From Arthrobacter sp. Leaf137 (GTDB lineage: Bacteria > Actinomycetota > Actinomycetes > Actinomycetales > Micrococcaceae), in contig NZ_LMOI01000019.1 of the NCBI RefSeq assembly GCF_001423525.1, positions 208,538-272,537 of the forward strand: a stretch of 64,000 nt of DNA, in the 5' to 3' direction. The notes under the pieces were generated by a model, which was not told the DNA's origin, did no database searches, and worked only from the letters and a program-made list of their open reading frames with translations. Below, piece after piece: positions 63,200 to 64,000 of this stretch. The translations under genes were made by a program, and so were the position numbers. Positions within the stretch are counted from its first letter, which is position 1, and the number at the start of each line of letters is the position of its first letter.

Positions 63200-63706
63200 A
63201 TGGACTTCTGGCAACAACTAGGCACCACAATTATCGGCGCATTCGCTGGCGCTGGCGCAGCACTTCTAACCGGTTTTTGGGTACGAAGACGTGAGGGCCT
63301 TGTCAAGGAGCGTGCAGCGCTAAACGGCCTTCTTCTTGATCTTCAACTCAAGCGAGCATTCGCAACGGATACCCCTCAGTCTGTCGCCCGGGCCGCCGAA
63401 ACTACCGATTACAAGCAATGCAAAGACTCCGTATACGATTCTCGAAAGCTGATACGCGATGCACGACTTCAACTGCTTCCGCAATCAAAAGCCTTTGACA
63501 ATCTTGCGAGTATGGCAGCTGCATGTAATTCGTATCTTCGAGCATCTCGCATTGAACCCGATACTTACCAGATGTCTCTGGCCATACTCCGCGATCGTCT
63601 AGACGATCAGGCGAGAAAGCTGGGATCTCTCCGAGACGTCACGTATCGACGCCCCGGCTCGTACGCATATGACTTACCAAATTCTGAAGTGACTGCATCG
63701 GAGTAG
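63200..63706 (+). CDS. Small membrane-anchored protein, unknown function
   Basis: 168 aa. One N-terminal membrane helix (IIGAFAGAGAALLTGFWV) followed by a basic stop-transfer (RRREG) and a soluble helical domain (EATERAALNGLLLDLQLKRA-like, then QMSLAILRDRLDDQARKL). No family recognised. It stands alone at the right end of the island. Confidence 0.5.
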   Translation: MDFWQQLGTTIIGAFAGAGAALLTGFWVRRREGLVKERAALNGLLLDLQLKRAFATDTPQSVARAAETTDYKQCKDSVYDSRKLIRDARLQLLPQSKAFDNLASMAAACNSYLRASRIEPDTYQMSLAILRDRLDDQARKLGSLRDVTYRRPGSYAYDLPNSEVTASE

Positions 63707-63799
63707 GTGACCATTCTGTTCAGCTAACGCAGGTCGCCGTCGGACATCAACGATGTAGTCCTGCCCTAGTTCACAACAGAACTACACTACTCCCGCTCG

Positions 63800-64000
63800 T
63801 TACAGCCGCCGCTGCCGGAACATCGGAAAGGATTCCCGAACCCGCTCCACGGTCTCCAGCGAAACCTCCACTGTCCGCACCCCGGCCTCCAGCCCGAGGT
63901 CGGCTTCCACGACCCCCATCGGGTCCACCAGCACGCTCCGGCCTACGGACACCGGCGGCGCCTGGCACACGCCCGCCACGTACACGCTGTTCTCGATCGC
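63800..64000 (-). CDS. Carbon-nitrogen hydrolase (nitrilase superfamily), C-terminal part
   Basis: The last 66 residues of a gene cut by the window edge: AIENSVYVAGVCQAPPVSVG then RSVLVDPMGVVEADLG and a final VRESFPMFRQRRL. This is the typical C-terminus of nitrilase-superfamily amidases, after the catalytic Cys. Codon use is again high-GC like the left part of the window, suggesting the accessory island ends between 62.9 and 63.8 kb. Confidence 0.85.
   Translation of the reverse strand, partial: AIENSVYVAGVCQAPPVSVGRSVLVDPMGVVEADLGLEAGVRTVEVSLETVERVRESFPMFRQRRL

Overview
High-GC actinobacterial chromosome, most consistent with the Arthrobacter / Pseudarthrobacter group (Micrococcaceae). The support is the strong G/C third-position bias, frequent GTG starts, Tat signals, an Lsr2-type protein, and the gene families around the sugar-acid and nucleoside loci. 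I saw no rRNA gene, intact tRNA, CRISPR array, transposase or integrase.

Layout. (1) 0-10 kb is ordinary chromosomal content: a butanediol-type dehydrogenase and flavin monooxygenase divergent from a GAF-domain regulator, then a PhoD-type phosphatase, a secreted GH25-like protein, a hemerythrin protein, an alpha/beta hydrolase and a secreted lipase. (2) 10.1-22.6 kb is a sugar-acid catabolic locus. A nine-gene minus-strand operon (peptide-type ABC importer, aldo/keto reductase, HpcH/HpaI aldolase, BNR/sialidase-fold protein, SDR) diverges from a fused four-carbon-acid-sugar kinase / PdxA-type dehydrogenase followed by its DeoR-family regulator. (3) 22.6-38.7 kb is a patchwork. Small modules (membrane protein, TetR + DUF4386-like, secreted protein, methyltransferase, GntR + MFS, nucleoside hydrolase / ribokinase cassette, broken DUF4917 gene) lie between partial, increasingly decayed copies of the pdxA-deoR segment. 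Copies are seen at 21.3-22.6, 25.0, 36.4-37.7 and 38.2-38.7 kb, all in the same orientation. (4) 39.4-63.7 kb is a defence island. It holds a complete sspABCD-sspE DNA-phosphorothioation operon, preceded on its strand by a gene for only the dimerisation domain of Lsr2. Facing it is a plus-strand group: a solo DNA-sulfur-binding-type domain, a GIY-YIG nuclease and a GHKL/MORC-like ATPase. Beyond the ssp operon come a large P-loop GTPase, a PLD-helicase-DUF3427 protein, DUF6236 and DUF4365 proteins, and a RelA/SpoT-domain protein. (5) The right edge cuts a carbon-nitrogen hydrolase gene, probably core chromosome again.

How the genes fit together. In region 2 the importer feeds a sugar-acid pathway in which the kinase half phosphorylates a C4 acid and the PdxA half oxidises and decarboxylates it; the adjacent DeoR protein probably controls both arms. 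In region 4, SspA/SspD supply and activate sulfur, SspB/SspC act on DNA, and SspE restricts phage DNA after sensing the mark. The most unusual element is the neighbouring sulfur-reader-like / GIY-YIG / GHKL group, which could be a second effector that reads or ignores the same mark. That functional link is inference from position and domains only.
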